From the NCBI GenBank assembly GCA_964632945.1, contig CAZWCX010000059.1, positions 1 through 42,826 on the forward strand: a stretch of 42,826 bases of DNA, in the 5' to 3' direction. The position numbers and the translations under genes are program-made. The notes beneath the pieces are model-generated. The model made no database searches. It was not told the origin of the DNA and was given only the letters and a program-made list of their open reading frames with translations. Origin of the DNA: CAZWCX01 sp964632945 (GTDB lineage: Bacteria; Planctomycetota; MHYJ01; WSZJ01; CAZWCX01). The number at the start of each line of letters is the position of its first letter. Within the stretch, counting starts at the first letter, position 1. Positions 23,894 to 33,763 of the stretch are shown one piece after another.

Positions 23894-25264
23894 TCAGGCG
23901 CGCCCTCCATCGGGCGCCTGGGACGGGCCTGCCGCGCCGGCGATACGCTCGAGCTCGGCCACGCTGGCGGCGAATTCGCAGCGCTCGCGAAAGTCCTGAC
24001 GCAGGAACGCCTGAATGGCGCCGTGCACCTTGATGGCACGGTCGATTTCGGGATTCGACCCGGCCACGTAGGCGCCGATGTTGATGAGGTCTTCCGCGGA
24101 GCGCCAAGTCGCCAGGGCCGCCTTCACGGCGCGGGCGGCGGCGACGTGCGCCGGGGTTGCAACGTCGATCATGAGGCGGCTCACGCTCTCGAGCGGATCG
24201 ATGGCCGGATACTGTCCGCGGGAGGCCAGCGCGCGGGACAGCCAGACGTGGCCGTCGAGGATGCTGCGCGCCGAATCGGCGATCGGCTCGGCCAGGTCGT
24301 CCCCGTCGACGAGGACGGTGTAAATGCCGGTGATGGTTCCGCCCGGGGCCCGTCCGGCCCGCTCGAGCAGGCGCGGGAGCATGGCGAACACGGACGGCGG
24401 GTACCCTTTCGTCGTCGGCGGTTCGCCCACCGAAAGCCCGACTTCGCGCTGCGCGTAGGCGAGCCGCGTGAGCGAATCGAGCAGGAGGAGAACGTCCCTG
24501 CCCTGATCGCGGAAGTACTCCGCCACCGCGCTGCCGACGAAGGGAGCGCGCACACGCCGCAAGGCGGGCTCGTCGGAGGTGGCCACGACCACGACGGAAC
24601 GGCGCAACCCATCCGCGCCGAGATCCTTTTCCACGAACTCCCTCAGCTCGCGGCCGCGCTCCCCCACCAGGACGATGACATTGACGTCCGCGGTGGTCCC
24701 GCGGGCGACCATGCCCATGAGCACGCTCTTGCCCACGCCGGAGCCGGAGAACAGGCCGATGCGCTGGCCTTTTCCGCAGGTGATGAGGCCGTCGATGGAT
24801 CGCACCCCCACGGACAGGGGTGCCGTAATGCGCGGCCGCTCCATCGCGCGAGGGGGAGATCCGAACACGGCGCCGCGCAGGGAGGCCCGGAGCGGCGGCC
24901 CGCCGTCGATCGGCTCCCCGAAGGCGTTCAGCACGCGACCGAGGAGCTCCTCGCCGACCGGGGTCGTCTGCGCCGTGCTCCGGCAGGTCACCGGGTCATG
25001 GCGGCGGATTCCCTCCATCTCGCCGAGGGACATCAGCAGCGTGCGCCGGTCGTTGAAGCCCACCACTTCGGCGTCCACCCCGCGCCCCCCGAACCCGGCC
25101 TCGATCCGGCACAGACTTCCGACCGGGACGGACAGCCCCTCGCATTCGATGACGAGCCCGGCGATCCGAGCGACGCGGCCGCGGATGCGCACCGGGACGA
25201 GTTGCGCGAGCAGCCGGCGTTCGCCGGCGAACCGGGCGGCCGGGGCGCGGGTCGGCGGGCTCAT
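23894..25264 (-). CDS. fliI: Flagellum-specific ATPase FliI
   Basis: The 456-residue protein is a full-length F1-beta-like export ATPase. The N-domain (1-95) precedes the ATPase core with Walker A GSGVGKS (174-180), the catalytic-Glu motif GERGRE (201-206), and Walker B VLLLLDSLTRLA (about 261-272). The C-terminal helical domain contacts export cargo. It powers export-substrate unfolding with FliH (inhibitor/adaptor) and FliJ (stalk). The ATG at 25264 overlaps the fliH stop (ATGA), marking translational coupling. Confidence 0.97.
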   Translation of the reverse strand: MSPPTRAPAARFAGERRLLAQLVPVRIRGRVARIAGLVIECEGLSVPVGSLCRIEAGFGGRGVDAEVVGFNDRRTLLMSLGEMEGIRRHDPVTCRSTAQTTPVGEELLGRVLNAFGEPIDGGPPLRASLRGAVFGSPPRAMERPRITAPLSVGVRSIDGLITCGKGQRIGLFSGSGVGKSVLMGMVARGTTADVNVIVLVGERGRELREFVEKDLGADGLRRSVVVVATSDEPALRRVRAPFVGSAVAEYFRDQGRDVLLLLDSLTRLAYAQREVGLSVGEPPTTKGYPPSVFAMLPRLLERAGRAPGGTITGIYTVLVDGDDLAEPIADSARSILDGHVWLSRALASRGQYPAIDPLESVSRLMIDVATPAHVAAARAVKAALATWRSAEDLINIGAYVAGSNPEIDRAIKVHGAIQAFLRQDFRERCEFAASVAELERIAGAAGPSQAPDGGRA

Positions 25265-25977
25265 CGGGGGCCCTCCGACGCGTGTTCCCCGGCAAGGAGA
25301 CGACCGATTTCCTCCATCTGCGTGGCGAGGGTGGCGTCCACGCTCCCCTCGCGGGTGGTGACCACGCAACCTCCCGGTCCGACCGACTCGTCCGCGACGA
25401 TCTGGACGGGTTCCAGGTCGGCGAATCGCCGGTGCAATTCGGGAAGGAAGTCGCGCACCGCGTCGAGATCGCGAGGGTGCAGGCGGACCACCACGCCGAT
25501 GCGGGTGCACGCCAACTCCACGGCGCGCGTGACCGAGAGGCGGACCACTTCCGGATCACCCGCCGCGGCGCCGACGACCTTGGCGGCGATTTGCAGGGCG
25601 AGCGCGAGCAGTTCCGCGTGGGCGTCGCGCTCCATCGCCCGCTTGGCATCCTCGAGGGCGCGCAGCGCGGCCTCGATCGCCAGCGCCGTGGTGGCGGTCC
25701 GCTCGGAAACCTGGCGAGCCGCCTGCTCGCGGCCTTCCTTGCGCCCCTGCTCCACCCCCTCGGTCCGCCCCTGCGCGAGGCCGGCCTTGCGACCCTCCTC
25801 GCGCGCCGCGATGCGCAACTCTTCCGCGACGCGCTTTGCCTCCGCCATCATCGCATCGGCCCGCGCCTTGGCGGACTCGACGATCCGGCGCGCCTCCTCG
25901 TGGAGGTCCCGCACGTCGAGCCCCTGGAGATCCGGCAGGCGGCTCGGCACGTCATCGGACTTGACGATCTTGGCCAT
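25261..25977 (-). CDS. fliH: Flagellar export ATPase regulator FliH
   Basis: The 238-residue protein has the FliH layout: an N-terminal start, a long charged helix (about 25-125) with a Gly-repeat stretch typical of FliH (EEGRKAGLAQGRTEGVEQG, about 59-77), and a C-terminal domain (about 130-225) similar to the F-ATPase delta subunit, ending GGCVVTTREGSVDATL. It tethers FliI to the C-ring and FlhA. It starts at ATG 25977 and overlaps fliI. A hairpin lies in the gap before it. Confidence 0.92.
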   Translation of the reverse strand: MAKIVKSDDVPSRLPDLQGLDVRDLHEEARRIVESAKARADAMMAEAKRVAEELRIAAREEGRKAGLAQGRTEGVEQGRKEGREQAARQVSERTATTALAIEAALRALEDAKRAMERDAHAELLALALQIAAKVVGAAAGDPEVVRLSVTRAVELACTRIGVVVRLHPRDLDAVRDFLPELHRRFADLEPVQIVADESVGPGGCVVTTREGSVDATLATQMEEIGRLLAGEHASEGPR

Positions 25978-26000
25978 ACGGTCGTATTCCCCGGTGCGGC

Positions 26001-26019
26001 GGCGGGCGACGCGCCCGCC
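26001..26019. other. Hairpin between fliG and fliH
   Basis: GGCGGGCG (26001-26008) pairs perfectly with CGCCCGCC (26012-26019) across a three-base loop. It lies in the 46-base gap after the fliG stop. There is no T tract; it may mark an RNA-processing or translational boundary in the long transcript. Confidence 0.45.
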
Positions 26020-26023
26020 CGCC

Positions 26024-27067
26024 TCACACGATGATCTCCTCTTCTCCGCTGCGGCCCTGGATGATCACGTCCCCCGCTTCCTCGAGCTTGCGGACGATGT
26101 CCATGATCTGCTGCTGCGCCGTCTCCACGTCGGCGAGCCGGACGGGCCCCATGAACTCCATCTCCTCCTTGATGAGATTGGAGGCGTTCTTGGACATGTT
26201 CTTGAAGAACTTCTCCTTGAGCTCCGGATTGGCGGTGCGCAGCGCGAGCGCCAGCTGCTCCCGGTCGATCTCTTTGAGGACCGCCTGGATGCCGCGGTCG
26301 TTGACGCGCATGACGTCGTCGAAGACGAACATCAGCCTGCGAATCTTGTCGACCAGTTCCGGGTCCTCCTCCTCGAGGCTGTCGAGGATGGTGCGCTCGG
26401 TGCCGCGGTCGGCGAGGTTGAGAATTCCGGCGACGGCGGTCACGCCGCCGGTCTCCTTCAGTTCTTCCTCCACGACGGCCGACATCTTCTTCTGCAGGGC
26501 GGATTCGACCTGCGAGACGATTTCCGGACTGGTCTGCTGCATGGTGGCCAGCCGCCGGATCACGTCGACCTGTTTCTTCGCCGGAATGCCGGCGAGAATG
26601 GCGGCAGACTGCGAAGGGGCCAGGTGGGCCAAGATGAGGGCGATGGTCTGGGGGTGTTCCTCCTGGAGGAAGGTGAGCAGACTTTCCGGCTCGGCCTTCT
26701 GGAGGAAGGAGAACGGCGTGTCGCGCACGGAAACCTGGATGGTCTCCAGGACGCGGCCGGATTCTTCCGGGGGAAGGACCTTTTCGAGGAGGCTCTTGGC
26801 GTAGTCCATGCCGCCCTGTTCGACGTAGCGGTGGGCGACGTTCAGGTTGTAGAACTCCTCCAGGGCCTTGTCCCGCTCGGCACGACTGACGTTGTCGAGG
26901 CGGGCGATCTCGAGCGAGAGCCGCTCGATCAAGTCGCGATCGCCGAACTGCTCCAGGACCTTGGCCGCGAGGTCGGGATCCAGGGACACGAGCAGAATCG
27001 CGGCCTTGCGCAGGCCGGCGCCCCCGAGTTTCTTGGCCGGATCGCTGAAGTCCTTTGGACGCGTCAT
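26024..27067 (-). CDS. fliG: Flagellar motor switch protein FliG
   Basis: The 347-residue protein is full length. The N-domain (about 14-110) that binds FliF starts GLRKAAILLVSLDPDLAAKVL. The middle domain has the EHPQ motif (137-140), which in other species contacts FliM. The C-terminal domain (about 240-340) holds the charged torque helix with DDVMRVNDRGIQAVLKEIDREQLALAL. The ATG at 27067 overlaps the fliF stop (ATGA at 27067-27064). EHPQ conservation implies a FliM-like partner exists somewhere in the genome. Confidence 0.97.
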   Translation of the reverse strand: MTRPKDFSDPAKKLGGAGLRKAAILLVSLDPDLAAKVLEQFGDRDLIERLSLEIARLDNVSRAERDKALEEFYNLNVAHRYVEQGGMDYAKSLLEKVLPPEESGRVLETIQVSVRDTPFSFLQKAEPESLLTFLQEEHPQTIALILAHLAPSQSAAILAGIPAKKQVDVIRRLATMQQTSPEIVSQVESALQKKMSAVVEEELKETGGVTAVAGILNLADRGTERTILDSLEEEDPELVDKIRRLMFVFDDVMRVNDRGIQAVLKEIDREQLALALRTANPELKEKFFKNMSKNASNLIKEEMEFMGPVRLADVETAQQQIMDIVRKLEEAGDVIIQGRSGEEEIIV

Positions 27068-28605
27068 TCGCGGTTCCCGACAATCCAGCGGCGCAGCAGC
27101 GCCGCCGCGGTCCGGGGATTCTCCTGCACCATGGACTGGAGCCGGCCTTTCATCTGCTCGGCGGCCAGGTCGGTGGGCGGCTCCGCCGGCTCCATCGACG
27201 AGAGCGCCTGCTCCTCGCGCAGGCCGGCACGCGCGCGCTCCAGTTCCGCCAGCGCATCGCGCGGGAGGGCCCGTCGAACGACCCATGATACCATGGCGAG
27301 GGCGGCCAGAATGAGGACGAGCAGGATGGCCTGGTCGCCGTACTTGCGCTGGAGCTCCTCGAATTGCTCGGCGGCGGTCGGGCTGGGAATCGACGGCGGA
27401 GGCGCGAACGAGACCGTGGTCACGCTCACCTTCTTCACGTCCCGGCCGGGGACGTGCTTGGCGAGGTCGACCTGGATCTGTTCGACGGTCGTCTGGCGCG
27501 ACGCCAGTTCGTCCTTGTCGACGATCACCGCGAACGTCACGTCCTTCACCTCGCCGGGCGGCTTGGACCGATCCGTCTCCGTGAAGGAGGTCTCGCTGCG
27601 GACCTCGCTCTCGTTCTGGTTGTCGGTCGCCGGGGCGACTTTCTCGCCGGTCCCGGTGACGAGCGGCAGCGTGGAGAGGCCGAGGTTGGAGTCGAGACCG
27701 GGCTGTCCGCCGAACGGGAATCCCTGGGTGTTGCGCGTCCGCTCGCGTTCCTCCACGGGCACGGTGCGCTCCGGGTCGAGGACGCGGCTGTGTTCCCGCT
27801 TGGTTTCGAAATCGAGCGTGACATCAACCGTCACGATCTTCTTGCCGAGGAACTGCAAGAGCTGGACCGCCTTCTGCTGATAGTGTTCCTCCCAGTTGCG
27901 CTTGGATTCCAGCTGGTTGGTCGTGAAGGCGATCAGATCGCGCTCGTCCGGGATCGGGTAGTAGTTCCCGTCGGTGTCGACGATGGTCACATGCTCGGGC
28001 TTGAGCGTACGGTCGGTCGCGGCGACCGTGCGCGCGATCGCCAGGGCGGTTTCCTTCTTGAGCTTCTGCCCGGCGTGCATCTGCAGGGTGACGGCGGCCT
28101 TGGCCGGCTCCGCCTGGGTGAGGAAGACGCTCTGCGGGGCGGGAGTGATCTCGACGCGCGCGGATTTGACCGGACCGAGGGATTCGATCATGACCTGCAG
28201 CCGCCGCGTCAGGCTGCGCAGGTACTTCATCTCGCGCTTCCCCTTGGTTTCGGTGATGTCCGGATCGTAGACCCAGGAGAAGACATCCTGTCCGTCCGGG
28301 AAGAGACCCTCGCCGACCAGGTCCAGCTCGAGACGGTCCTTGCGGTCCGCGGCGACGTAGAGCACGTTACCGCGATACTCGTACGGCACGGACTTCGACT
28401 CGAGATTCTGGATGACGCGATGGGTGACGTCCGGGGGCGCGCCCAGGAGGAGCGGGACCATATCCACGCGCCCGGTCCAGACCACGAGCAGGATGAGGGA
28501 GACGAGGATGGTCAAGAGCGCCAGGCCCGTGCTCCACCGCTGGGAGTAGGACATGCGGCGGTAGAGGTCGCGGGCCTGGTCGATCGCGCGGCGGATGAAA
28601 TTCAT
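27064..28605 (-). CDS. fliF: Flagellar MS-ring protein FliF
   Basis: The 513-residue protein has the full FliF layout: a short cytoplasmic start, membrane helix 1 (about 24-44), ring-building motifs 1 and 2 (about 48-215), the beta-collar region with a long loop (about 255-395), membrane helix 2 (about 440-460) and a FliG-binding tail ending in LLRRWIVGN. The motif-1 segment VDMVPLLLGAPPD...LYVAADRK is also echoed in the small gene just upstream. The start is ATG 28605 near the GGAGG of TCCTGGAGGAGGG read on the plus strand as its complement. It seeds the basal body. Confidence 0.96.
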   Translation of the reverse strand: MNFIRRAIDQARDLYRRMSYSQRWSTGLALLTILVSLILLVVWTGRVDMVPLLLGAPPDVTHRVIQNLESKSVPYEYRGNVLYVAADRKDRLELDLVGEGLFPDGQDVFSWVYDPDITETKGKREMKYLRSLTRRLQVMIESLGPVKSARVEITPAPQSVFLTQAEPAKAAVTLQMHAGQKLKKETALAIARTVAATDRTLKPEHVTIVDTDGNYYPIPDERDLIAFTTNQLESKRNWEEHYQQKAVQLLQFLGKKIVTVDVTLDFETKREHSRVLDPERTVPVEERERTRNTQGFPFGGQPGLDSNLGLSTLPLVTGTGEKVAPATDNQNESEVRSETSFTETDRSKPPGEVKDVTFAVIVDKDELASRQTTVEQIQVDLAKHVPGRDVKKVSVTTVSFAPPPSIPSPTAAEQFEELQRKYGDQAILLVLILAALAMVSWVVRRALPRDALAELERARAGLREEQALSSMEPAEPPTDLAAEQMKGRLQSMVQENPRTAAALLRRWIVGNRE

Positions 28606-28629
28606 GCTCTCGTTCGTCCTGGAGGAGGG

Positions 28630-29232
28630 TTAGCGCCCGCCGAGAATCCCGTCGCGGGGTGCGGGCAGTCGCTGGGCCCCACGGCCACCGGGTTCGTCGT
28701 CACACGTCAGATTGTAGAGCGGCCAGCCGGCGGGAGCAGTCCCCGCCGCATCGCGTCGCTCCACCACCACCACCGCCCCCGTGCCCGCGGCACCCGAGGA
28801 GGCCGCGGTCACCACGCCCCGGGAAGGGGAGCGGGCCTCGCGGGATTCCGGCTCCTCCCCGCTCGCACCGCGGTCCCCGGGCCGGGTCAGTAGTTCCACG
28901 AGCGGATCCGGATCCGCCCCGCCGCCATCGGCGCGGCCGAGCCGCTCGAGAATGCGCCCGCGACTCTTGCTCGAGACCAGCACGGCCGCCGGAGAGAAGA
29001 CGTAGGCCGCGCTCTCCTCTTCAAGCACGCGCGCCACCCGGCGATGCTCCCCTTCCGCCAGCGGGCGCTCGAACAGCGGCACCAGATCGCCCTTCTGGGC
29101 GACCAGGACTCCGTGCAACGTGATTCCCAGCAGCAGGATCGCCATCCCCGAGACCGATGCCATCACCGGCATGCTCTCGTCCCGTTGAGACATCTCCTGC
29201 ACCCTCAAGGCCCATTGCGCCAGCACGCCCAT
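28630..29232 (-). CDS. FliF motif-1-like small membrane protein
   Basis: From ATG 29232 the product has 200 residues. It has a membrane helix at about 24-46, then a segment (47-100) that reads like the first ring-building motif of FliF: GDLVPLFERPL, a helix with VARVLEEESAAYVF, then VLVSSKSRGRILERL. FliF in this cluster has the same order (VDMVPLL, IQNLES, VLYVAADRKDRLEL). The remainder (100-200) is acidic, Gly/Ala-rich and lacks motif 2, the collar, the second helix and the FliG-binding tail. The upstream GGGGGGGTG is a passable ribosome binding site. It is probably a partial paralogue or an MS-ring partner; I know no named family for it. Confidence 0.7.
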   Translation of the reverse strand: MGVLAQWALRVQEMSQRDESMPVMASVSGMAILLLGITLHGVLVAQKGDLVPLFERPLAEGEHRRVARVLEEESAAYVFSPAAVLVSSKSRGRILERLGRADGGGADPDPLVELLTRPGDRGASGEEPESREARSPSRGVVTAASSGAAGTGAVVVVERRDAAGTAPAGWPLYNLTCDDEPGGRGAQRLPAPRDGILGGR

Positions 29233-29465
29233 TGCACACCCCCCCTTGCGCGCCTGGTGTCGGGCCCTCTCCGATCCCTGGACGGCCCATCGCGCGTGGC
29301 GCCGTCCCGCTTCCCGCACCTCCGATACCGATGCCTGCCGCCCATTCCTGAGGGCCGTCGCCCACAGGTCCCGGCGTATCCGAACCGCTCGGACACGTGG
29401 CGCCCGGGTCCACCCCCATCGCGCGGGCCCCACACCGGCGGGACCCGTTCGAAGCCCGAATTCCC

Positions 29466-29777
29466 TCAGATGCGCATCCGCTGCAACTCGTCGTACGCGT
29501 CGATGAGCTTGTTGCGAATCTGCATGAGAGTCTTGAACGCCAGTTCGGCCTTCCGAACGGCGATCATGACCTCTTCGACGTTGTCGGTGCGACCCGAGGC
29601 CAGGGCCGCCTGCGCCGCCTCGGCATCCTTCTGCAGCTGATTGACGCGGTCGATCGACTCCTGGAGGACGTCCTGGAAGGACTTCCCCTCCGTCACCCCC
29701 GTCTTCGCGGCCGGCGATGCGCCGGGACCGATGGGGAGTATCCCGCCCGGCCCGGTCACGGCAGCAGGGTCCACCAC
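29466..29777 (-). CDS. fliE: Flagellar rod adaptor protein FliE
   Basis: The 103-residue protein starts at GTG 29777 (GGAGGGATGAATC upstream). The N-terminal 30 residues are Gly/Pro/Ala-rich. The rest is the FliE helical fold: SFQDVLQESIDRVNQLQKDAE, then the conserved VEEVMIAVRKAELAFKTLMQIRNKLIDAY with the family's closing basic-hydrophobic helix. FliE joins the MS ring to the proximal rod and is the first rod protein exported. The order flgB-flgC-fliE is canonical, but here 233 bases and the FliF-like gene separate it from fliF. Confidence 0.95.
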   Translation of the reverse strand: MVDPAAVTGPGGILPIGPGASPAAKTGVTEGKSFQDVLQESIDRVNQLQKDAEAAQAALASGRTDNVEEVMIAVRKAELAFKTLMQIRNKLIDAYDELQRMRI

Positions 29778-29791
29778 GATTCATCCCTCCG

Positions 29792-30211
29792 TTACGCCAG
29801 GATCCGCAGCGCCGACGCAAACAGGCTCTTCGTGGCGTCCATCACCGTGATGTTCGCCTCGTATGCGCGGGTGGCGTCGATCATGTTCACCATCTCGACC
29901 ACCGGGTCCACATTCGGCATTCGCACGTAGCCGGCCTCCGGCCCCTCGCGAATCGCGTCGGGATGCCCCGGCTTGTACTCGCGACGGAACGGCGTGGGGT
30001 CGTCCACGACCGCCGGCACGGACACGCCTTCCCCGGGCAGGCCGAGCGCGGGAGCGCCGACCTTGAAGATCACGTCCTGACGCCGGTAGGGATTCGGTCT
30101 CCCCTGCGCATCGCGCGTCGTGCTGACGTTGGCCAGATTGTTGGCAATCGCGTCCATGCGCACGCGCTGGGCGTACAACCCCGACGCGCTGATGTCCAGG
30201 ATCGAGAACAT
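29792..30211 (-). CDS. flgC: Flagellar proximal rod protein FlgC
   Basis: The 139-residue protein has both terminal rod helices: FSILDISASGLYAQRVRMDAIANNLANVSTTR (about 2-33) and VDPVVEMVNMIDATRAYEANITVMDATKSLFASALRI (about 101-137). The central PYRRQDVIF segment is the family's short loop. It builds the proximal rod with FlgB and FliE. The ATG at 30211 follows GGAGGCAGGAAGA, 22 bases after flgB. Confidence 0.96.
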   Translation of the reverse strand: MFSILDISASGLYAQRVRMDAIANNLANVSTTRDAQGRPNPYRRQDVIFKVGAPALGLPGEGVSVPAVVDDPTPFRREYKPGHPDAIREGPEAGYVRMPNVDPVVEMVNMIDATRAYEANITVMDATKSLFASALRILA

Positions 30212-30233
30212 TCTTCCTGCCTCCTACGCCCCG

Positions 30234-30677
30234 CTAGGTCACGACCCGCTCGGAGATCGCCGTCGAAATCAGGTCGAACTGATGCCGCAGCATCTGCAGG
30301 ACGGTGTCCTGCAGGATCGCATTGCGCGAGAGCTTGGCCATCTCCATGTCGATGCTGACGTTGTTGCCGTCGTGCCGCAACACCCCCGTGTTCGGAAACA
30401 CGAGCCGGGAGACTTCCAACCCGCCGTCGCGGGCCGCGCGCACGTCGAACCCATGCTCCAACCGGAATCGCGGAATGGTTTGGCGCTGCTGACGGGCAAT
30501 CGAGGTCTGCAGCAGGCGCTGGAACTCGTCCACCGGGAGGTCCTGCGCCCGGTAGTGCGGCGTCGCGACGTTGGCGATGTTGTTGGCAATGACGCGATGC
30601 CGCATGCGTCCGAACTGCAGGGTGCGCTCGAGAACCGGCAGCGCTCCCTTGTCGAACATCGTTTCCAGGATCGACAT
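30234..30677 (-). CDS. flgB: Flagellar proximal rod protein FlgB
   Basis: The 147-residue protein begins the flagellar structural operon. The N-terminal helix with RMRHRVIANNIANVATPHYRAQDL (about 24-47) and the C-terminal helix (NNVSIDMEMAKLSRNAI...QFDLISTAI) are typical of FlgB. The ATG at 30677 has CAGGGAGTGAAGG upstream. A perfect sigma-54 promoter lies 34 bases further up, which places this whole operon under the NtrC-type regulator encoded immediately upstream. Confidence 0.96.
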   Translation of the reverse strand: MSILETMFDKGALPVLERTLQFGRMRHRVIANNIANVATPHYRAQDLPVDEFQRLLQTSIARQQRQTIPRFRLEHGFDVRAARDGGLEVSRLVFPNTGVLRHDGNNVSIDMEMAKLSRNAILQDTVLQMLRHQFDLISTAISERVVT

Positions 30678-30710
30678 CCTTCACTCCCTGCGGGGTCCCG
30701 GGGTAGCCGA

Positions 30711-30726
30711 AGCAACCTCCGTGCCA
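30711..30726 (-). promoter_or_regulatory. Sigma-54 promoter of the flgB operon
   Basis: On the minus strand the sequence reads TGGCAC (30726-30721), five bases, then TTGCT (30715-30711): GG and GC are spaced by the required ten bases and match the RpoN consensus completely. The predicted transcription start is near 30700, giving a 23-base leader before the flgB ATG. The adjacent NtrC-type protein has the GAFTGA loop needed to activate sigma-54, which strongly supports function. Confidence 0.88.
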
Positions 30727-30883
30727 TCCGGGTCCCCCGGTCGTCCGCCTCGGCCCGGAACCCGGTGGTTGCGGGCCCCGGAAACACACCCTCAACCTCT
30801 TGATACACAATTCTTTACAAACTCATCGCCGCACGAATCGCCTCGCCGCGTCCGGGCCGCCGGAGCAACGAATTCCGGCCGGC

Positions 30884-30896
30884 GGCAATTCCTGCC
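30884..30896. promoter_or_regulatory. Possible enhancer dyad upstream of flgB
   Basis: The dyad GGCA-N5-TGCC lies about 185 bases upstream of the predicted sigma-54 start site, at a distance normal for an NtrC-type activator site. It is the only short dyad in this interval that I would offer; its assignment is inference. The rest of 30678-30917 holds no gene; an AT-rich patch lies at 30800-30832. Confidence 0.3.
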
Positions 30897-30917
30897 ATGC
30901 CCGGCGGGATCTGCCGT

Positions 30918-32303
<1,386 letters not shown>

Positions 32304-32310
32304 GGTCGCC

Positions 32311-33183
32311 TCAACGCGGCAAGCGAACGACGAACTCCGCGCCCCCGTCGGGGTGGTTGCGCCCCTCGACGCGGCCGCGGTGACTTTCCACGATTCGTGC
32401 CGCGATCGCCAGGCCCAGCCCGGTCCCGCGGGATTTGGCGGTGTAGAACGGAGTGAACAGGCGAGCCAGGGCCTCGGCGGGAATTCCCGGCCCGGTATCC
32501 CGCACGGAGACCAGCCATCCCGGTCGGCCGTCCAGCGGATCCTCCCGCGTCTCCAGCGTCAGCCGCCCGCCGACCTCCATCGCCTGGATGGCGTTGATGA
32601 AGAGATTCAGGAAGACCCGCACCAGCATTCCGGGATCGGCAACCACCCGCGCATCCTCCGCGGCCGGCCGGCGCTCGACCCGGATCTTCCGTTCCGCCAC
32701 CCGGTCCACGCAGAAGGAAAGCGCCTCGTCCAGCACCGCCTCGATGCGCACGGGGGCCACGCTCGGCTGCAGGCCCCCGGTGAAGGTCAGGATGTCCTCG
32801 ACCAGGGCGTTGAGCCCCTTGACGCCGGAGACGATCCGTTCCGCCAACCGCGCCTGATCCTGGTTCTGCGCCACTTCCCGCTGAAGCAAACCGGCATAGA
32901 GGCCGATCCCGCCGAGCGGGTTGCGGATCTCGTGCGCGATGCAGGCCGCCATCTCGCCGAGCACGGCGAGACGCCGCTTGGTTTCGAGCTCCTGGTTTTT
33001 CTGTTCCAGCTCGCGCTGCAACTCCGCGACGCGTTCCTGAAGGAGATCGTGGGAACGCTGGAGTCGCTCGGCCGTATCGTTGAACGAACGCATCAACTCC
33101 GCGAGCGCCCCCGCGTCGGCCGGCAGGGGAGCCGGCGGCGCCGGTTGGGCGGCGTCCGCGCGCAGGGTCGGTTCGGTCGACAT
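32311..33183 (-). CDS. Soluble histidine kinase, partner of the NtrC-type regulator
   Basis: The 290-residue protein has no membrane segment or recognisable PAS domain. Residues 1-25 are Ala/Pro-rich and 30-72 form a coiled coil. The phosphoacceptor helix has AVLGEMAACIAHEIRNPLGGI with His84. The ATPase domain carries the N box (FLNLFINAIQAM, 191-202), DTGPGIP (229-235) and GTGLGLAI (253-260). It probably phosphorylates the regulator encoded next. A cytoplasmic kinase without a ligand domain resembles FlgS of epsilonproteobacteria, which senses export-gate assembly. The start ATG 33183 lies five bases after the FlgN-like gene. Confidence 0.9.
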   Translation of the reverse strand: MSTEPTLRADAAQPAPPAPLPADAGALAELMRSFNDTAERLQRSHDLLQERVAELQRELEQKNQELETKRRLAVLGEMAACIAHEIRNPLGGIGLYAGLLQREVAQNQDQARLAERIVSGVKGLNALVEDILTFTGGLQPSVAPVRIEAVLDEALSFCVDRVAERKIRVERRPAAEDARVVADPGMLVRVFLNLFINAIQAMEVGGRLTLETREDPLDGRPGWLVSVRDTGPGIPAEALARLFTPFYTAKSRGTGLGLAIAARIVESHRGRVEGRNHPDGGAEFVVRLPR

Positions 33184-33188
33184 CACGC

Positions 33189-33638
33189 TCACTCGGTCCG
33201 GTCCAGGAACTTCGATTCGCCGGCGGTCGGCGGCCGGTACGCGGAATTCGCCCGGCGCGCCTCGGCCACGCCGCGGATCTCCTCCCCGGTGGCCGCAATT
33301 CCCTGAGCGGCCATGCGGGTACACTCCTCTTCCAGGGCCAGGAGCGACTGCAGCACCCCCCCCACTTCGTCCACGACCGCCTCCACGCGGCCGCGATCCT
33401 CCGCGGAGAGCGAATCGCGCACTTCGGGCCAGCGCGCCCGCCACGGCGCCACCTGCCGGTCGACCTCGTCGAGGGCGGTCACCAGCCGGCGCTTCCGGTC
33501 CAGGATTTCCAGCAGGGCCTGCGTATCCTGGGCTTCCAGGGCGGCCTTCTGCCGCCCGGACTCCATCATCATTGCCCGGTAGAGGTCGCGCTGGCGGCCC
33601 ATGCTGGCCAACAGGGCGTCCACGGTCGGCAGTTCCAT
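33189..33638 (-). CDS. FlgN-like export chaperone candidate
   Basis: The 149-residue protein is almost wholly helical: an N-terminal long helix (about 5-65, RQRDLYRAMMMESGRQKAAL...ALLEILDRKRRLVTAL), a second helix (80-118) and a polar tail (125-149, SAYRPPTAGESKFLDRTE). The pattern of LxxLxxxLxxKRxLV and a tail with an aromatic plus Lys/Asp is that of FlgN, which escorts FlgK and FlgL to the export gate. Sequence similarity in this family is weak, so the call rests on length, helical pattern and flagellar context. The ATG at 33638 follows GGAAGGGAAGATTC. Confidence 0.65.
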   Translation of the reverse strand: MELPTVDALLASMGRQRDLYRAMMMESGRQKAALEAQDTQALLEILDRKRRLVTALDEVDRQVAPWRARWPEVRDSLSAEDRGRVEAVVDEVGGVLQSLLALEEECTRMAAQGIAATGEEIRGVAEARRANSAYRPPTAGESKFLDRTE

Positions 33639-33713
33639 GAATCTTCCCTTCCTCGACCGTTCGCGGGCCTTCGGGGCGGCGGGACGCTGCACCGCTTTCG
33701 CTGCACCCGCGCC

Positions 33714-33741
33714 CCGGAACCGGCACCGGGCCGGTTTCCGG
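33714..33741. other. Hairpin between the TPR gene and the FlgN-like gene
   Basis: CCGGAACCGG (33714-33723) pairs with CCGGTTTCCGG (33731-33741), leaving one bulged base and a seven-base loop. It lies in the 125-base gap after the TPR gene. There is no T tract on the minus strand; it may weakly terminate or process the message. Confidence 0.4.
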
Positions 33742-33763
33742 GTTCCCCCGCACCCCCGTCCCG

